From: Carallia brachiata
Lineage: Eukaryota; Streptophyta; Magnoliopsida; Malpighiales; Rhizophoraceae
DNA: 64,000 bases
Direction: 5' to 3'
Assembly: GCA_021464245.1 (NCBI GenBank)
Contig: JADCRB010000044.1
Span: 1 to 64,000, forward strand
Each line of letters starts with the position of its first letter. Position 1 is the stretch's first letter. The position numbers and the translations under genes are program-made. The notes under the pieces were generated by a model. That model searched no databases and was not told the origin of the DNA. It worked only from the letters and a program-made list of their open reading frames with translations. Of the stretch, positions 60,293 through 64,000 are shown one piece after another.

Positions 60293-62552
60293 ATGATTAG
60301 AAGACGTACTAAGTTGTAAAGCACCCAAATCTCATGCGTCAACAATTTTCTTACCTCCACTTAATAATTCAAATCTAAAATCTTTCAGATTTATGTTTAT
60401 ACTCCCGCATAATACAGTGTTTCTGTTACACACTGTGCCCATAGGATGAACGTGTGGGTAAAATTCAATGTTCTGAAGATCCGACTGGACCGGCTTGCTC
60501 GATTGAAAAACAAAAAAAATTTGGGAATTTGGCTTATTGTTCAGCTCAGTTTAACTTTGAAACGGGGATATCTTGGGAGCTGATTAAGAACCAGTAAACC
60601 AACCGCTTGACCATAAACTGGTGTACTAATACGGGTTTTCTCCTCATAATATTAGAAATTTAAAATATCATTTTTTAATTAAATATACTTAATCTAAATT
60701 TTTACATTACTCTTTCTTATTGAGTACTTTTGCAACATTAAATCACACACATCCACACAAGTTGAAAAATTGGGTAAGTGAGGATCATGTCTACTAGAGT
60801 AGATTATTTACATTAGACACATAAGAAAGCAAATTTCAATAACCAATAAATGTCATTAAATTGCTCAATACTCAACAAAATTTGCATTTGTTTAGTCTCA
60901 TCACTTAATCTTAAAGAGAGTCAAACTAGTGATTTCTCATATAAATCTGAGTTGTTTAACCGATTGTATTATACAAGTGGTGGTAATAAATACATTATAT
61001 ATTATTACATATATATCACTCTTATTATGTATACCATTACATCTAATGCACTAAATATTTAATATAATATATATAAAGATTATGAATTTTAATAATTATT
61101 AAATACTGATTTATTTAACCAGTTAAATATCCAATTAAATCAGTTGAATGATTACATCTTGAATATTTATAATTTTCAGTTCGACGACTGATTGGATTCT
61201 CAAAACGTTGATAAAATCAGAGAACCTTTATTTTGGTCCATAGAACTCTCAACTCTTATCCTTTCTAAACTCATCCAAATTCAGGAACTGAATCACATTG
61301 GCGTACAACCATCTCATCTTTTCTTTTCTTTTTTCTCATCTTTTTACACAACATAAGGACGACAAGGAGACATCTCCAGTGTCCTCATATAACAGGAGTG
61401 GGGAGATCTCGTACAATTCTGTGTCAGTCTTTTGAATTTATCCAGTGATTTGGGCCATTGCAAAATGTTTCTTCACGACAAAACTAATTAAGAATTTGTA
61501 GTGTCGTCGTCGAAATTAATAAGAAGTCCCCCCACAAGGACCCCCATTCAAGGGCCTAGATCAGCAATGTCAATCTTGGCTACATTTTCCTCTTTCCCCT
61601 CCATCAATTCAAATCCCATCATCACAATCAAAATCTAGCCAGTTGTATGTCCATCAAATGTCTTGAAGTGTCGACTTGTTGCAATAGTAAGCTTCTTTTT
61701 CATGGAGGTTGTCCATGTTTCTTGGTTGGAGCTAACCACTTGTCGTTTTTTGTAGCTGAAATAGCTTAGGTGTAGGTATTAGCTTCAACGATGTGATTCT
61801 TCAAATTGCAGGAAATAGAGAATTCAATCGATTGAATTGGCGGAATACAGGCTGGCAAAGGGGAAGAGGAAGAAAGGAGGTCGCTCCGATCATGGTTAGG
61901 ATCAATTTTATAAACTGGTCAAACCAAAGCAATCGGCCCAGACCGGACTAAACTAAATCGAACCGAAATTGGTCTTTGAAACCACAATTAAAGAAGCCGA
62001 TTTAATTATCGTCCGAAATTAGAATCAGAATGAGAATGGAAGTCGGATAAAATTGCAAACGAGTTAATTTTAAAATATGTTTGATTTATTCTGAAATCAA
62101 AATTAAATTTCCTTTCTAACCGTTTGGTTCTTTTCATAATCATCATTGGTCCCACCCAAGTTAGATTTATCTCCATAGATGAAAAAAAAAAAAGGGAAAG
62201 GAAAAAGAACTTAGGATTATGGGTTAAAGGCATCTCAGGTTCAGATATTTTTAAGGGTATTTCAAGTGAAAAATTGTAGTGATAGCTGCCGTGTTAATAA
62301 CTCAAAAAATTGCTTCAAGGGGAATCACTCGTCGCAAATGAAAAGGAAAGAAGGAGAAACAGAAAAAAAAAAGCCAGAATCCATCCACCAAGTGTTTTCA
62401 CACAATTGAATATATGGCCTCAAGTTGCAAGCAGGATGCCAAGAAGAACGTTACCAAGTTTTTTTAATAGAAGCTATTTCATTTTGTTATTCTAGGTAAA
62501 AAAAGATAGAAGCAGTTAATAAGCACAGAACTAGGCAAAATAAAAAAGTAAT
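60293..62552. other. Intergenic sequence
   Basis: No gene recognised. Segments at 60475-60620 and 61900-61980 contain GGACCGG/AAACTGGT words reminiscent of the dispersed AT-rich repeat and may be fragments of it. Confidence 0.4.
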
Positions 62553-63259
62553 TCACGCAATGTCATTTAGAAATACTGCCGTTCCTATATGGTCTTCAAT
62601 ATACAGGGCAAGGACCAAGTCAGGAAGGCGCTGATCTACCTGCAATCAATGACTTTGCCATCAAAAAGTTGGCATGTAAAACAACTAAGAGAGAGCTATT
62701 AACTGTACCGTTTCTATACATCCAAATTTGTAACACCACACAATTGGTGCCTCGTTGTGTGGAAGTCGACCGGCATTATGGCATTCCTAACTTTGGTCAC
62801 GCCATGTAACACATAATTCTACTTCTCACGAGCTGGCTGCTAAGCAGAAAACCTCTTAATCCAATCCTAATCGTGGCCCTGCTAACACAAAGGCGTTGTA
62901 TTATTGTAAGCTTTCTATTTCGAACATTTCCTGAAATGAGATGACAAGTTTGAGGTCTTGTTGCAGGCAAGGCATGTCTTGTTGAATCATTCTTTTTCAC
63001 CACATTTGGGCTATGGGAATCGAACCCAATTCTTCCGGGACATGGTAAAAGCCCGAGGTTAGCCCCAGTTCTGAGTCAGAGGCTTCCCCACTGGCCAGTC
63101 AGAAGATGAGGCTGCGCCCTTCCTGCATTTTCATGGCTTAATACACATTGCAACCCCGGCAGGTTCATTCGGGATCTGGCATGAAAGTGGCCAGGTACTT
63201 CACCAATTTTGACATCAGCAGGTCAAAAATAATATCACTTCTGAACCTCAGTGTGGATG
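62553..63259 (-). CDS. Candidate 3' exons of an unidentified gene running off the right edge
   Basis: Two minus-strand stretches each begin at a good acceptor (TTCTATTGCAG before 63259; TTGATTGCAG before 62639) and stay open to a stop. The first reads STLRFRSDIIFDLLMSKLVK then YLATFMPDPE and stops at 63167-63165. The second reads VDQRLPDLVLALYIEDHIGT then AVFLNDIA and stops at 62555-62553. A donor within the first (AAATTG followed by GTGAAG) would join the two in frame, so they may be alternative ends. Codon choice and amino-acid mix look like protein, but I cannot name the family and see no further exon up to 64000. Confidence 0.3.
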
Positions 63260-64000
63260 CTGCAATAGAAAAAATTCGGATGTTCTTAACAAATTCTAAG
63301 GAGTTTCAATAACCAAGAGCAAACCTAACATAGCCGGTCAGGCCATTTTCCTTTTCCTTTTCCTTTTTTAGTTTTTTTTTTCAAAAAAGAACGAGTGTAA
63401 CATGACCTACAAATTTGAAGAGAGGTGCACCAGCAAAGACAGCGTATTGCAAAATATTCATTTTCAAATGTAACTCATCATATGCAGTACGCCTCCTTTG
63501 AATTACACGGTCAAGTTAATCCAATGCTAGCAAATATGCATCGCTTACTATGGGGACTTACTCTGTATTCAAAGCTCCTGTGCTTTGACGTTGGCAATGT
63601 AAGTCCAAAACACAGTACTGGATGAAACCGAAAGCATCCAAACAAGCAATCAAAGTGGAAAAATTGAACATAAGTTCACTCAAACAACCACATGCAAACT
63701 ATGGAATAACAAGTTTCATGGTGTCGGTTGGATGAAACACAAGCTCATATTCTACTTCCCCATGGAAATGCATTTTCGTGAAGGTAATTGAAAATTACCA
63801 CATTTTTCCACAGAAGAACATGCTCTTTTGAATATCATTCTTACACAATCAGAATGTTAAAATGAACCGAAGAATTGGAGAGAGCATGAAATTCTATTTA
63901 TATTCTTCTGACAGAAGTTAGCTGATAGTTGAGAAAGGAAAACCTTCCATAGCAGCCCTTTCAAAAATATTGCACATATGTTACTCACAAAAGAGGTGAT
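63260..64000. other. Right-edge sequence, possible intron
   Basis: No exon recognised on either strand. If the candidate gene at 62553-63259 is real, this would be part of an intron. Confidence 0.3.

Noticed and set aside
63005..63090. tRNA-like T-loop (GGTTCGATTCCC on the minus strand)
   Set aside because: No anticodon arm, D arm or matching acceptor stem can be drawn; at most a SINE fragment.
1..64000. CRISPR arrays, rRNA genes, bacterial operons
   Set aside because: None seen; direct repeats present are LTRs, target duplications and microsatellites of a plant genome.

Overview
The window is nuclear DNA from a flowering plant, most likely a eudicot. Its genes have GT-AG introns and plant-specific products (a chloroplast light-harvesting antenna fragment, an alpha-expansin, a plant endosulfine). 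Most of the sequence is AT-rich intergenic DNA holding Ty3/gypsy, TRIM, LINE and Mutator-like elements. I could not assign a species.

Three intact genes stand out, all on the + strand: an endosulfine/ARPP19-type PP2A inhibitor (11041-13048, six exons), a plastid-targeted SAM-dependent methyltransferase (14726-16932, six exons) and an alpha-expansin of the EXPA1 type (51082-52179, three coding exons plus a leader intron). From memory, Arabidopsis chromosome 1 has the same three families side by side (around At1g69510, At1g69523/26 and At1g69530). The window therefore looks like one ancestral block in which the methyltransferase-expansin gap has grown to about 34 kb through transposon insertion. 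A 3'-truncated, frameshifted Lhcb4/CP29 copy lies at 6169-6710. Two exon-like stretches at 62553-63259 on the minus strand may be the end of a gene that runs off the right edge.

Mobile elements by position: a 1.37-kb TRIM-like LTR element with a perfect target duplication (1213-2583); a LINE 3' end (3359-3800); an internally deleted Tat-lineage gypsy element on the + strand (7913 to about 10790) directly upstream of the endosulfine gene; a full-length but decayed 10-kb Tat-lineage element on the minus strand (21429-31473); two copies of a 1.0-kb A-tailed retroposon (37842 to about 40175 and 40321-41331), the first interrupted by a Mutator-like element (38315-39626); three copies of a 400-460-bp AT-rich repeat; and several tiny poly(A)/poly(T) insertions flanked by target duplications.

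The most unusual feature is in the 10-kb Tat element. Between pol and its 3' LTR it carries a decayed gene for a WUSCHEL/WOX-type homeodomain protein (22972-23624, minus), with a recognisable third helix, a WUS-box-like motif and an EAR-like LxLxL motif, preceded by a TATA box. A second small ORF with its own TATA lies between this gene and the LTR. The deleted sister element near 10.6 kb has amplified the homologous promoter segment into five tandem units, four of them with TATAAAA, about 270-450 bp upstream of the endosulfine start codon.
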